Below, in pieces: positions 1-10,141 of a stretch of 36,654 bases of DNA; position 1 is the stretch's first letter, and every line of letters begins with the position of its first letter. Where the stretch lies: assembly GCA_001802565.1 (NCBI GenBank), contig MGYS01000009.1, forward strand, positions 21,118-57,771. The letters are read 5' to 3'. The DNA is from Gammaproteobacteria bacterium RIFCSPLOWO2_02_FULL_57_10. Its GTDB lineage: Bacteria; Pseudomonadota; Gammaproteobacteria; Pseudomonadales; Pseudohongiellaceae. The notes beneath the pieces are model-generated. The model did not search any database. It saw only the letters and a program-made list of their open reading frames with translations, and was not told the origin of the DNA. The position numbers and the translations under genes were made by a program.

Positions 1-454
1 GTTCGCGCAGTGCCGACTGCAGCGAATCCATGATTTCCTGCGGATGAATGGCAGCACTCATGCGTTCGAGCAGCAGCAGCTCAATCCTGGCCGAGGCATC
101 GCGAAACTCAAGTGTGCGAATCTTGCTTTGCAGACGTGCGGCAAGAGGGCCGACCAACAGAGCAATCATCAAAAAGAAGGCCGCTGTCAGTGCGTCCTCG
201 CGATCGGTGATCCAGAAAGTGCCACGCGGCTCAGTAAAGAAGAAATTGAAAGCGAGAAATCCGCTGAAAGCACTCAGGAGGGCCGGCAGCGTTGCTGTGT
301 ACACTGCCGTGACGATGACGGCAGCCATATAAATCAACGCCAGATTCTGCGACGGCACAGCGCCTTGCAACACCCAGCCGACCCCTGTTGCCGCCAACGT
401 CAGCAATAACGCCACACCGCAGGCCCAGACTGGGCGTATCAACCAGACTTTCAT
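1..454 (-). CDS. KdpD-like sensor histidine kinase, N-terminal fragment with DUF4118-type membrane domain (truncated by window edge)
   Basis: Manual translation of the minus strand from ATG at 454: MKVWLIRPVWACGVALLLTLAATGVGWVLQGAVPSQNLALIYMAAVIVTAVYTATLPALLSAFSGFLAFNFFFTEPRGTFWITDREDALTAAFFLMIALLVGPLAARLQ...; open to the window edge. NLALIYM...LAFNFFFTEPRGTF resembles the KdpD transmembrane region. Confidence 0.8.
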   Translation of the reverse strand, partial: MKVWLIRPVWACGVALLLTLAATGVGWVLQGAVPSQNLALIYMAAVIVTAVYTATLPALLSAFSGFLAFNFFFTEPRGTFWITDREDALTAAFFLMIALLVGPLAARLQSKIRTLEFRDASARIELLLLERMSAAIHPQEIMDSLQSALRE

Positions 455-458
455 ATGG

Positions 459-1931
459 TTACCGCCGCCAGAATGCAGGTGTGAGCAATACTATGATGGT
501 CAGAAACTCCAAGCGCCCCAGAATCATCCCCATACTTAGCACCCATTTGGCAGCCTCAGGCAGTGGCTGGAAGTTTCCCGCAGGACCAATAACAGCACCG
601 AGACCCGGACCGACATTCATCAGCGCCGTCGCCGAGCCTGTAAGACTTGTCACCAGATCGAGCCCCATGAGTGACAGCAGCAAGGTCATTATCGTCAGGC
701 TGATGGCCATCAGGAACAGAAATCCCACCAGCGATGCCACGATCTCGTCGCTCACAGTGCTGCCATTGTACTGCCGCTTCAGGATGGCGTTGGGGTGCAC
801 AGCCTTGATGATCTGTTCGCGAATGATAGTGAAGCACAGCTGCACGCGGAAAGTCTTGATGCCGCCGCTGGTAGAGCCGGAACATCCGCCGAGGAAAGTC
901 GCGAAGAAAAAGATGGCAATAGCAAAATCACCCCAGAGCGTGTAGTCGGTACTGGCAAACCCCGTTGTCGTCACCACCGAGACAATGTTGAACATTGCAT
1001 GCGTAAAGGCCCAGGGCAGTGTCTCACCCGGCATCGACAACGCCGGCAAAGTCAGCAGCAGTGCAAGCACGGCTAGGATAGCGAGCATCCCTCGCCACTG
1101 AGCATCACGGAAGATCGAAACCTGCTTGTGGCGCACCAGTTTGATGAACAACACGAACGGCGTCGCGCCAAGGACCATGAATACAATTGACACCCAGTGC
1201 AGCGAGATTGAATCAAATTGTGCAAAGGAGCTGTCGGACGTGGAATACCCTCCGGTGGAAACCGTCGCCATAGCGTGATTGACGGCATTGAACACATCCA
1301 TCCCGAACAGCCAGTAGGCCAGCATGCAGGCCAGCGTCAGCAGCGCGTAGGTGACAACCATCAACATCAGCAATTGCTGAGTGCGAGGTAACGATTTGTC
1401 CGACCAATCGGAGGATTCGGTGCGAAAGAGCTTCATACCTCCCACATTGAGGAAGGGCATAACAGCGATTGCCATTCCGATGATCCCCATCCCGCCGATC
1501 CAGTGCAGCAGAGATCGCCATAGCAGAATGTCCGGCGGCTTATTGTCCAGCCCGACAAAGATTGTGGCACCCGTTGTCGTCAACCCAGAGACAGTCTCGA
1601 AAACCGCATCGGTCAGTGATACGCCCTGTTCCCAGAACCAGAAAGGCAGGGCGCCAAAAAAAGGGACTACCAGCCAGGCGCTGGTAGTAATGATGAACAT
1701 CTGCCGCGACTGCAGGTTGGTGGCCCGGTGGCGAAAGCCAGTAATAGCAAGCACCACACCCGTGAAGCTAGCCAGTCCGGCGCTTAGAAGAAAGTCAGAA
1801 TGGTTACCTGTCGCCTGCAAGTAGCCAAGCGCAGCAGGGATCAGAAGGAAAGCGGCAAGCATGTTGAGCACGACACCCAACACCAGCAAACTGGGGCTGA
1901 TGAGTTTCATGTGCGCAGAATAGGATGCCAC
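459..1931 (-). CDS. trkH: TrkH-family potassium uptake protein
   Basis: 490-aa multi-TM protein; motifs FETVSGLTTTGATI, LHWIGGMGIIGMAIAVMPFL, MATVSTGGYSTSD, SVVTTTGFASTDY, GGCSGSTSGGIKTFR, ALMNVGPGLG typical of TrkH selectivity-filter repeats. Start may be Met at 1910 (MKLISPSLL). Confidence 0.93.
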   Translation of the reverse strand: MASYSAHMKLISPSLLVLGVVLNMLAAFLLIPAALGYLQATGNHSDFLLSAGLASFTGVVLAITGFRHRATNLQSRQMFIITTSAWLVVPFFGALPFWFWEQGVSLTDAVFETVSGLTTTGATIFVGLDNKPPDILLWRSLLHWIGGMGIIGMAIAVMPFLNVGGMKLFRTESSDWSDKSLPRTQQLLMLMVVTYALLTLACMLAYWLFGMDVFNAVNHAMATVSTGGYSTSDSSFAQFDSISLHWVSIVFMVLGATPFVLFIKLVRHKQVSIFRDAQWRGMLAILAVLALLLTLPALSMPGETLPWAFTHAMFNIVSVVTTTGFASTDYTLWGDFAIAIFFFATFLGGCSGSTSGGIKTFRVQLCFTIIREQIIKAVHPNAILKRQYNGSTVSDEIVASLVGFLFLMAISLTIMTLLLSLMGLDLVTSLTGSATALMNVGPGLGAVIGPAGNFQPLPEAAKWVLSMGMILGRLEFLTIIVLLTPAFWRR

Positions 1932-2103
1932 CGCGTAAGTTCTCTATATCCGACCGACGGGTTTCCATAACAAATACGTAACAATCCCCGCGAACCCATA
2001 TCGGGGCAACTGATCCAATGACGCTGGTCGGCGTATATAGTACTGCCCCTGCAATTTGCTCTTCTGCCAACGCCAACCAACATTACCGAGAGGATACTCA
2101 CAA

Positions 2104-3270
2104 GTGAAGCGAATCATTCTACCCGTCGCCATTCTGGCCGGTGCCGCGCTGTTGTTCATGTTGCTGGTGAACAACCCCAAGCGCCTGGAAGCCGTCGCTC
2201 CAGAGCAGGCTCTTGCGACAGTGCGGGTAACCCCGGCGCAGCCTGAAACTGTGACACTGCAAGTCACCTCTCAAGGTAAAGTGCAGGCAAGTCGGCGTGC
2301 CAGCCTCTCCGCCGCGGCAGCAGGCCCCGTGGATTGGATATCGCCCGCGCTGGTGGCTGGTGGATATTTCGAAGCTGACGAGGTAGTACTGCGACTCGAC
2401 AGCAGTGACTACCTGAACGCACTTGAACGCAGCCGAACGAGCCTTTCACAGGCGGAAACCGAAGCCAGTCACGCCGCCAGCGAACTGGCACGCTATACCG
2501 AGCTGGCCGCACGTCGCCTGATCAGCGAATCGCAACTGCAAGAGCTGCAACGCCAGGCTGATATCGCCAATGGACGGGTCAGGGATGCCAAGGCAGCACT
2601 CGCGCAAACAGAGCTGGACCTGCGCCGCAGCGAGATCCGTGCTCCGTTCGCCAGCATAGTGGAGAGCACCAGCATCGAACTTGGCCAGCAGGTTAACCGC
2701 GGCCAGGCACTGGCCATGCTTCTAAGCGCAGACGATGTGGAAGTGCGTGTGCCGCTGGCACTGGCTCAGCTTGGTCATCTCAACATTCCGCTGGGACATC
2801 GCGGCGAATTGCCGCCTGAACAGTCACCTGCTGTCACTCTCAGGGGCATGTTCGGCGGACAGATGCACACCTGGACCGGGCACCTGGTACGCACGGAAGC
2901 GGGCATCGATGCCACCAACAATTCCGTGCAGGCCATCGTGCGCGTTGCACAGCCCGCTGAAACGGCGATGGATCCAGGTGCGGAAAGCCTGAACGCCATT
3001 CCCCTCCCTGTGGGGCTTTTTGTGGAAGCCACAATCGACGGACGTAGTGTGGACAACATCTTTGCCCTGCCAAGAGACGTTATTCGCGCCAACAACCGGG
3101 TCTTGATCGTGGATGAAGAAAACCGCCTGCGCTTCAGAGAAGTCGAAATCCTGCGACTGGAAAATGAGCGCGTCCTCATCAGTTCCGGCCTGCGTGCCGG
3201 AGAACGCATCTGCCTCTCTCCAATCCAAGCAGTAGTAGACGGCATGGCCGTACAGGTCATCACAGAATGA
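2104..3270 (+). CDS. RND efflux periplasmic adaptor (HlyD/AcrA family membrane fusion protein)
   Basis: N-terminal signal/TM (MKRIILPVAILAGAALLFMLLV), coiled-coil hairpin and lipoyl-like halves; GTG start at 2104 preceded by GAGAGG; stop overlaps the permease start. Confidence 0.88.
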   Translation: MKRIILPVAILAGAALLFMLLVNNPKRLEAVAPEQALATVRVTPAQPETVTLQVTSQGKVQASRRASLSAAAAGPVDWISPALVAGGYFEADEVVLRLDSSDYLNALERSRTSLSQAETEASHAASELARYTELAARRLISESQLQELQRQADIANGRVRDAKAALAQTELDLRRSEIRAPFASIVESTSIELGQQVNRGQALAMLLSADDVEVRVPLALAQLGHLNIPLGHRGELPPEQSPAVTLRGMFGGQMHTWTGHLVRTEAGIDATNNSVQAIVRVAQPAETAMDPGAESLNAIPLPVGLFVEATIDGRSVDNIFALPRDVIRANNRVLIVDEENRLRFREVEILRLENERVLISSGLRAGERICLSPIQAVVDGMAVQVITE

Positions 3271-6200
3271 GAACGATCATCTATTGGTTCGCTGACAACC
3301 CTATTGCCGCCAATCTCCTGATGATGGTCTTTCTGGTGGGCGGCACGATGTCGCTGATGAATATCCGCCAGGAGGAATTCCCCAGCATCGACACCGGCAT
3401 GATTCAGATCAACGTGGCATACCCGGGTGCTGCGCCACAGGAAGTTGAACAGGCCGTCTGTCTTCCGCTGGAAGAAGCGCTGGAGAATGTCGAGAACATC
3501 GACACCATGACTTCCACGGCACGCGAGGGTGCCTGTGCTGCCAGCCTGCAAATTGACCCAAGTGCCGACCTGAATCGCGTTCTTAACGAGGTCAAGAGCA
3601 GCGTCGACGGCGTGATCGGTTTCCCCGCAGACATTGAGAAGCCCATCGTCGCGGCATTCTCACCCAGCAGCACGGTGATGTCTCTGGCCCTGTCCGCCAA
3701 TACGGATTCCGCTACATTGAAGGAGCTTGCCGAAGAAATCCGCCTTGAACTCATCGATCTGGACGAGATTTCCCGTGTCGACGTCAATTATGTGCGCCCT
3801 TACGAAATATCCGTTGAAATTTCGGAGTTCACATTGCGCCAATACAACTTGACCCTGAATCAGGTTGCTACAGCCATTAACAGCTCTGCGATGGATATGC
3901 CGGCAGGAACGTTGCGCACCACCGGAGGCGATATCCTGCTGCGCAGCAAAGGTCGCATGTCCACGGGTGACGAATACGAGAACATCATCGTGCGCTCTTA
4001 CCCCGACGGCTCGCAGTTGCGCCTTGCAGACATCGCGACCGTCAAGGATGGTTTCGAAGAGGGTTACCTTGCTGCGAGAATCGACGGAAAGAACACCACC
4101 ATTATCCAGATCTACCGGATGGGTGAGGAAGACACCATCGAGTCCGCAGAAATTGTAAAAGGCTACGTGGCCACCAAAGCGCCTACACTGCCAGAAGGTG
4201 TAGAGCTTTCAATTTTGACCGATGATGCGCGCGCTCTTCAGGAGCGAATCTCTACGGTGTCGAGCAATGCATACCAGGGATTCCTGCTCGTGCTAATCAT
4301 GCTGACGCTGTTCCTGCGCTTCAAACTCGCCATCTGGGTTGCGGCTGGCATCCCTATTTCCATGCTGGGAGCGCTGGCATTATTCCCTTCTCTGGATATC
4401 ACGCTCAGCTCACTCACGATCATGGCTTTTATCTTGGTGCTGGGGATTCTGGTAGACGACTCCATCGTTGTCGCAGAGCGCGTATTCGTTTACGAGCAAC
4501 GGGGAATTCCGCAGAGGGAAGCCGCAGCTGAAGGCACGCTGGACGTGTCTGTGCCCGTGATCTTCGGCGTGCTGACCACGATGGCAGCCTTCCTGCCTTT
4601 GCTCATGCTGGAAGGCCCCATGGGGTCTTTTTTCACCGTCATCGGCGCGGTGGTGATTCTGTGTCTGTTGATGAGTTTGATCGAATCACAATTAATCCTC
4701 CCCAGCCACCTTTCTCATCGTCGCACCACTGGCTACTGGCTGGAAGGTACTCCCGTCGTAACGCGCTGGTTACAGATTCAGGAACGTATCAACCAAAGCC
4801 TGGATAGGTTTGCCTCCAGCACCTACAACAAAGCGCTTCGCAAGTGCCTGGACTACAGGTACGCCACCTGGGCAGGCGCGATCGCCATTATCATCCTTAC
4901 AGCAGGGCTGATGGCCAGTGGCCGTATCGTGTTTCAATTTTTTCCTGCCGTGGAAGGCGACCGTATCTATGCCAGCGTGCAGATGCCCGAAGGCGTCGCC
5001 GTCGGCATCACCGAAGAGGCCCTGCAAAGGTTGGAAGAGGCAGCCATCGAGCTGACGCGTGAACTCGACGAAGAACTCGCGGCCAAGATAGCAAGCGGCG
5101 ATGCCCCTGCCACACCCGGACACGTCGTCGAACGGTCTCTGACAACGCTGGGCGCACGCATCAATCGTGGCGGCGGACCCGGTGGAGCCCGGCCTTCTGC
5201 CGGTGGCAGTCATATTGCCGAGGTCGTTCTGATTCTGAACCCCTACGAGCAACGCGGTGAGATCAGCTCCAACGAAGTACGCGACCGCTGGCGTGAGAAG
5301 GTCGGCTTTATTCCAGATGCGCTGGAAGTGGGCTTTGTTTCCGATTCATTCTCGGCCGGGTCTGCATTGAGCTTCCGATTGGAGGGCCGAGATGAGGAAG
5401 GCTTGCAATCTGCCACAGCCGAATTGCGTGAAGCACTCGCTCGCTATCCCGGCGTTTTCGACATTAATGATTCATTCAGGGCTGGCAAGCAGGAGGTTCA
5501 GATCGAGATCCTGCGCGAAGGCGAGCTGATGGGCTTCACTCTCGACAGCATCTCGCGTCAGGTCCGGCAGGCCTTCTATGGCGCAGAATCGCAGCGTATC
5601 CTGCGCGGCTCCGAGCAGATCCGTGTCATGGTTCGTTATCCGGAGAATGAAAGACGTTCGCTGGGAAATCTGGAAGACATGATGTTGCGCACGCCCGACG
5701 GCGGTGAAATTCCCCTTTCAAGTGTCGCCAGACTTTCTCTCGGCAACGGTTATTCCAGCATCAATCGCCAGGATGGCCGCCGCGTAATCACGGTTAGCGC
5801 TGATGTGAATCGCAGTGTTACAACTCCGGAACAAGTTATCCAGGAAATCAACACTGAGTTCGCAGACAAATGGCGTACCGAATACGGTGTCGAAATGGCC
5901 CTGGGCGGTGAGGCTGAACAAAGCGCTGAATCCATGGGCTCTTTGTTCTCGAGCTATCCGCTGGCACTGTTCATCATCTACACATTGCTGGCGATTCCCC
6001 TGAAATCCTACAGCCAGCCTCTGATCATCATGTGCGTGATCCCATTTGGCGCCATCGGAGCAATCATGGGTCACTTCATTCTTGGTCAGGAACTGGTGTT
6101 CTTCTCGCTGATCGGGATCGTGGCGCTGGGAGGTGTCGTGGTGAACTCCAGCCTGCTGATGGTGGACTACGTCAACAAGGAGCGAGATGCCGGACACGAC

Positions 6201-6485
6201 CTGCACGAGGCGATCGCCACTGCTGGAACCGCGCGTTTCCGACCGATTTTCCTGACATCCATGACGACGTTTATTGGACTGGCACCATTAATGGTGAATC
6301 CGACGCCGGCCACTTTTTTCATCGTCCCCATGGCAACGTCTCTGGGGTTCGGAGTTCTGTTTGCGACGATCATTACGCTGTTCCTGGTGCCTTGCCTGTA
6401 TGCGATTCTCGAGGACATCGCCCACCGCAAAACCAGAGAACACCTGGCTCCCGTGGCACCTGGCACCTACCACGTCGAAGGCTAA
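3267..6485 (+). CDS. RND efflux permease (AcrB/MexB-like)
   Basis: 1072 aa; N-term IIYWFADNPIAANLLMMVFLVGG, TM4 GILVDDSIVVAERV, C-terminal RFRPIFLTSMTTFIGLAPLM; ATGA overlap with the adaptor gene. Confidence 0.93.
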   Translation: MRTIIYWFADNPIAANLLMMVFLVGGTMSLMNIRQEEFPSIDTGMIQINVAYPGAAPQEVEQAVCLPLEEALENVENIDTMTSTAREGACAASLQIDPSADLNRVLNEVKSSVDGVIGFPADIEKPIVAAFSPSSTVMSLALSANTDSATLKELAEEIRLELIDLDEISRVDVNYVRPYEISVEISEFTLRQYNLTLNQVATAINSSAMDMPAGTLRTTGGDILLRSKGRMSTGDEYENIIVRSYPDGSQLRLADIATVKDGFEEGYLAARIDGKNTTIIQIYRMGEEDTIESAEIVKGYVATKAPTLPEGVELSILTDDARALQERISTVSSNAYQGFLLVLIMLTLFLRFKLAIWVAAGIPISMLGALALFPSLDITLSSLTIMAFILVLGILVDDSIVVAERVFVYEQRGIPQREAAAEGTLDVSVPVIFGVLTTMAAFLPLLMLEGPMGSFFTVIGAVVILCLLMSLIESQLILPSHLSHRRTTGYWLEGTPVVTRWLQIQERINQSLDRFASSTYNKALRKCLDYRYATWAGAIAIIILTAGLMASGRIVFQFFPAVEGDRIYASVQMPEGVAVGITEEALQRLEEAAIELTRELDEELAAKIASGDAPATPGHVVERSLTTLGARINRGGGPGGARPSAGGSHIAEVVLILNPYEQRGEISSNEVRDRWREKVGFIPDALEVGFVSDSFSAGSALSFRLEGRDEEGLQSATAELREALARYPGVFDINDSFRAGKQEVQIEILREGELMGFTLDSISRQVRQAFYGAESQRILRGSEQIRVMVRYPENERRSLGNLEDMMLRTPDGGEIPLSSVARLSLGNGYSSINRQDGRRVITVSADVNRSVTTPEQVIQEINTEFADKWRTEYGVEMALGGEAEQSAESMGSLFSSYPLALFIIYTLLAIPLKSYSQPLIIMCVIPFGAIGAIMGHFILGQELVFFSLIGIVALGGVVVNSSLLMVDYVNKERDAGHDLHEAIATAGTARFRPIFLTSMTTFIGLAPLMVNPTPATFFIVPMATSLGFGVLFATIITLFLVPCLYAILEDIAHRKTREHLAPVAPGTYHVEG

Positions 6486-6522
6486 TGCCAAGCGGGTGGG
6501 TGCGTGTCAGATGTGTCGCTGC

Positions 6523-9500
6523 TCAGAGGAGACCGCACATGAGTTCCACAAGGCTTGCCTTTCTATAGGGCTTGTCCAGAATTCTCCAGGAAGGAAGAAG
6601 GGATTGGCGGCTTTTTTCATCTAAAAAGCCGGTAGTGATAATTACTTTTATGCCTGGGTACTTCTCACTCACATGTTTTGCAAGCGCGATTCCATTCAAT
6701 GTCCCAGGCATCGCGATGTCTGTAAAGAGAATGTCGACATTGCTATCTTGAAGGATGAGTACAGCCGCATCTGCTGAATCTGCCTCAATGACTGTATGAC
6801 CGAGATCGCTAAAAAGCCTGCAGGCGACTTTACGCAAAAAGAGCTCATCTTCGACTACTAGAACGCGTGACACGGGCGCCGTGCCACCCACTGCCGATCG
6901 GGGGACAACCGTACTGCCGATCAATGACTGTCTGTCAACTCCAGCAAGAGGCAAGTAGAGTTTCACGCAGGTGCCTTGCTGCTCCCGGGTCTCAATGGTG
7001 ACTTTGCCATGCAGCTGTCGTGCGAAGCCGTAAGCCATTGGCAGTCCCAATCCCGTACCCAGACCCCGCTCTTTTGTCGTGAAGAAAGGCTCGAAAACCC
7101 GCGCCAATATTTCGGGTGACATGCCGGGCCCCGTATCGGAAACGCTGACCACGGCGTATTTGCCCGGCGCCAGTTCATCGGCACCAACCTCCAAAGTTTC
7201 AGTCGTCGTTGCCACGGTGACACAACGCACTGGTGACTCTCTAACCGCATCTCTCGCATTGATTACCAGGTTGACAATCGCGTTATTGAATCCGCTGGTG
7301 TCGAATTTCGACGCCAGACACCCTTTAGCCAGCTTCAATTCAAAGTGGACGGTTTTGCCGATGGTGTTTTCCATCAAAGGCTTGAGCTCAGCAAGCTCAG
7401 CATTGATATCGAAGACACCGACATCCATCGCCTGCCGTCGAGCCACAGACATGAGCGACTTGGTCACTTTTGAGGCGCGCACGGCAGCATCAAGAGCATC
7501 TTTAACATGTCGCTGACTAACTTCATTCAGTCCGTTGGCGTTCAGATAGTCGAGATTGTTAATGACAATACCAAGCAGATTGTTGAAATCGTGTGCGAGC
7601 CCGCCCGTAAGCTGCCCGATAGCGTCAAGCTTCTGAGACTCTCTCAGCCTGACCTCCGCTCGCTGCCGCTCAGTTACGTCTCTGATCAGGCCGATAAACT
7701 CATGTTTGCCACGCAGAAAAACCGGACGAACTGAAAGCTCCACAGTAAAAATTTCACCGTTGGCACGACGTGCCGACATTTCAGATATCTTGTTCACAAC
7801 TCGGCTCTCGCGCTCCGAACTATAGTTACTCATTGCCAGAGCATGTGCGACTGCAAACTGTTCCGGAATTATAAGCTCTACCAGCGGCTTTCCCAGAGTA
7901 TCTCGTTCCTCATACCCAAACATCTGCACAGCAGCTTTGCTCCACTCTGTCACAAAGCCTTTGTTGTCGATCGCGATTATTGCATCTGACGCACAGTCAA
8001 TAATCTGCGATGTCCGGATTTGGGCATCCTCACGCATGGCAAGAGTTCTGAGCCATTGGAGATACAGCAAACTTGCCAGCAGCGTCAGCAACAATGATGT
8101 GATCAGAACAGTTCCTGGAATCGGACTCGCATTTGCGATCAGGAATCTGTCGGCAGGCTCGGATTCAATTAAATAGTTGCGACCGGCGATCTCCAGTGTC
8201 CTAGTTCTCCCCAAGCCCGCCACGCCCCCCCCCAAGCCTGAATCCTCAGAGGCTGCGCTCCTGAAATTGCTGTAGATAGTGACTGGCGCGCCGAAGTCGG
8301 TAACATCACTCATCGACACTCGGGCATCTGCGATAAGTGCACTGCTCGTGTCATTGAGGAGATTGCTGAAATTCACAACCGCAACCACAAAGCCGATAAG
8401 TTGGCGCTCCAATTCCCTGGTTTCTGAGGCCCGCCACACAGGCCTTGGCACCAATGCCCCAATCGATCCTTCTCCATTGCCGCCCTGCACCAGCTGAATT
8501 GGCGACGTCGCAGCAGGCGCGTTGGTGCGGATGGCGCGCTCGATCGCCTCGCGCCGCAAAGGCTCCGAAAAAATGTCGTAACCCACAGCTGACTGATTGG
8601 TTTCATAAGGCTCTATGTAAAGGACCGTGACGTAACGATCTCTTTCAACAGACCTCACCCGGCGCCCGTTCGCGTCAAGCTCGGTGATCTGGAAATTCTC
8701 CTGCCCTCGCAGCCGCGTTTGGCGCTCGAAGTCATCACGATCCTCACCACGGACAATTGGATTCCATGACAATGCCTGGAGACCCAATGCTCTGTACTCT
8801 CCCTGCACAACATCCCGCGTTAACACCCGGAAACGATCACTACCGAGATCAGGCTCTAGTTCAATTTGAGAGGCGATGCTGGCTTGATGCTGAAAAATCT
8901 CCCGCACAGCATTCTCCAAAGATAGAAACGCCACCTCGGAGACATAGTTGAAGCGCAGCCTCAGACTCTCTGTCTGGACATTCAATGTAAAAATATAGCT
9001 CAGGATGGAAAGCAGAAGTCCGATGGCAGTTACTGTCATCTGATTCAGAAAATAATCAGGCTTTCTGCCAAAAAAGAATGCTCTGTAGCCCTTGTAGACA
9101 AGGGGAAACCCCGTGATGATTCCAAGGGAATCACCCAGCCACCAGGTGAACAATCTTTCAAGCAATCCGTAGGTGCCGGAACCCGGTTCCTGCATCACGA
9201 ATGCACCCGGAACAGCGGCGACCAGGCCGCACATAAAAGCGCCGCCGACAAAGGGCAGCACACTTTTCATCCGCAACTTGGGGTTCTCCATCGAGAAACT
9301 GCGCGGCAGCATTCGGGCGGCAACCAAACCCTCTGCAGTGTTGAAGCAGGCTATGAGCAGAGAGGGAAAGAACGCCATTTCAGCCTGCGTGCCGACGACT
9401 AGATTGAAGTAGTTTGCGAGGAATGCCCCTGTCAGTACGCCTACGGCGGCATGGGCACCCAAAGCCAGAATAGCAGCCATCGCCAGGCCCGACGGCAACC

Positions 9501-9642
9501 AGATAATCGTTATATTACCGGGGGGAATCGCAAACAGAAAGCCAAGCTGGGCAAGAGAAAAATAAAGCAGCGCTACAGCCAAAACATCTACTGCCTGTTG
9601 CCGCACGCTGCCGGACTTGAAGAATTCACCAGATCTTTTCAT
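6523..9642 (-). CDS. Hybrid sensor histidine kinase: MASE1-like membrane domain, CHASE, PAS, HisKA/HATPase, C-terminal receiver
   Basis: N-term FSLAQLGFLFAIPPGNITIIWLPSGLAMAAILALG (MASE1-like); CHASE-like LGLQALSWNPIVRGEDRDDFE; PAS; H-box GQLTGGLAHDFNNLLG; G-box GTGLGLPMAYGFARQ; receiver VLVVEDELFLRK...LFTDIAMPG...DKPY. Confidence 0.9.
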   Translation of the reverse strand: MKRSGEFFKSGSVRQQAVDVLAVALLYFSLAQLGFLFAIPPGNITIIWLPSGLAMAAILALGAHAAVGVLTGAFLANYFNLVVGTQAEMAFFPSLLIACFNTAEGLVAARMLPRSFSMENPKLRMKSVLPFVGGAFMCGLVAAVPGAFVMQEPGSGTYGLLERLFTWWLGDSLGIITGFPLVYKGYRAFFFGRKPDYFLNQMTVTAIGLLLSILSYIFTLNVQTESLRLRFNYVSEVAFLSLENAVREIFQHQASIASQIELEPDLGSDRFRVLTRDVVQGEYRALGLQALSWNPIVRGEDRDDFERQTRLRGQENFQITELDANGRRVRSVERDRYVTVLYIEPYETNQSAVGYDIFSEPLRREAIERAIRTNAPAATSPIQLVQGGNGEGSIGALVPRPVWRASETRELERQLIGFVVAVVNFSNLLNDTSSALIADARVSMSDVTDFGAPVTIYSNFRSAASEDSGLGGGVAGLGRTRTLEIAGRNYLIESEPADRFLIANASPIPGTVLITSLLLTLLASLLYLQWLRTLAMREDAQIRTSQIIDCASDAIIAIDNKGFVTEWSKAAVQMFGYEERDTLGKPLVELIIPEQFAVAHALAMSNYSSERESRVVNKISEMSARRANGEIFTVELSVRPVFLRGKHEFIGLIRDVTERQRAEVRLRESQKLDAIGQLTGGLAHDFNNLLGIVINNLDYLNANGLNEVSQRHVKDALDAAVRASKVTKSLMSVARRQAMDVGVFDINAELAELKPLMENTIGKTVHFELKLAKGCLASKFDTSGFNNAIVNLVINARDAVRESPVRCVTVATTTETLEVGADELAPGKYAVVSVSDTGPGMSPEILARVFEPFFTTKERGLGTGLGLPMAYGFARQLHGKVTIETREQQGTCVKLYLPLAGVDRQSLIGSTVVPRSAVGGTAPVSRVLVVEDELFLRKVACRLFSDLGHTVIEADSADAAVLILQDSNVDILFTDIAMPGTLNGIALAKHVSEKYPGIKVIITTGFLDEKSRQSLLPSWRILDKPYRKASLVELMCGLL

Positions 9643-9729
9643 GAAATTGACCGAGCGCGAGAACTTCGTCTACTTGTGAATCGGCATCTTGAAATGAACC
9701 CCGTTCATCTGAGTGCCAAACGTTGAACA

Positions 9730-10137
9730 TCACACCATGAGTGCGACACTCAATGCGTGTACCTCCAGCTTCAGCTCCAGGAGAGTCTTGTCACAATCTT
9801 GCACAATATGTGCAAGACTATCCCGCAGCCTTTCACTATCGCCCTTTAATGCCAACTCTTCCACCACAGACAACCTTGACGCTACGCGGAAAGCACCAAT
9901 GCTCTGCGAAGAAGACTTCATCTTGTGAGCAAGGGAGACAACTGACCCCACGTCTTCCGGCAGCGAGATTCGTCCAAGCAGTCCAATCAACTCTTGAAGT
10001 TGCTCCATGTATAGACTGTAGAACTCCAGCAACACTTTCGGCTCGTCGGTCTCGAGAGTATTTCTAAGCTTGTTGTTATCCAGATGACTCTTTGCGGCGC
10101 TGTCGACGCTGATCTGCCGATTAGTGTTCATAACCAT
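9730..10137 (-). CDS. Hpt (histidine phosphotransfer) domain protein
   Basis: Hpt signature LAHKMKSSSQSIGAFRVA; ORF extends to 10188 but Met at 10137 (MVMNTNRQ) starts just after the response-regulator stop at 10142. Confidence 0.82.
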   Translation of the reverse strand: MVMNTNRQISVDSAAKSHLDNNKLRNTLETDEPKVLLEFYSLYMEQLQELIGLLGRISLPEDVGSVVSLAHKMKSSSQSIGAFRVASRLSVVEELALKGDSERLRDSLAHIVQDCDKTLLELKLEVHALSVALMV

Positions 10138-10141
10138 CGCC

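Noticed and set aside
44-945. Plus-strand ORFs (121, 94 and 185 aa) at the left edge
   Set aside because: Antisense to the KdpD-like fragment and trkH, which are strongly supported on the minus strand.
4770-5252. 160-aa minus-strand ORF inside the RND permease
   Set aside because: Antisense to a conserved permease; low-complexity Gly/Asp-rich translation without domain signal.
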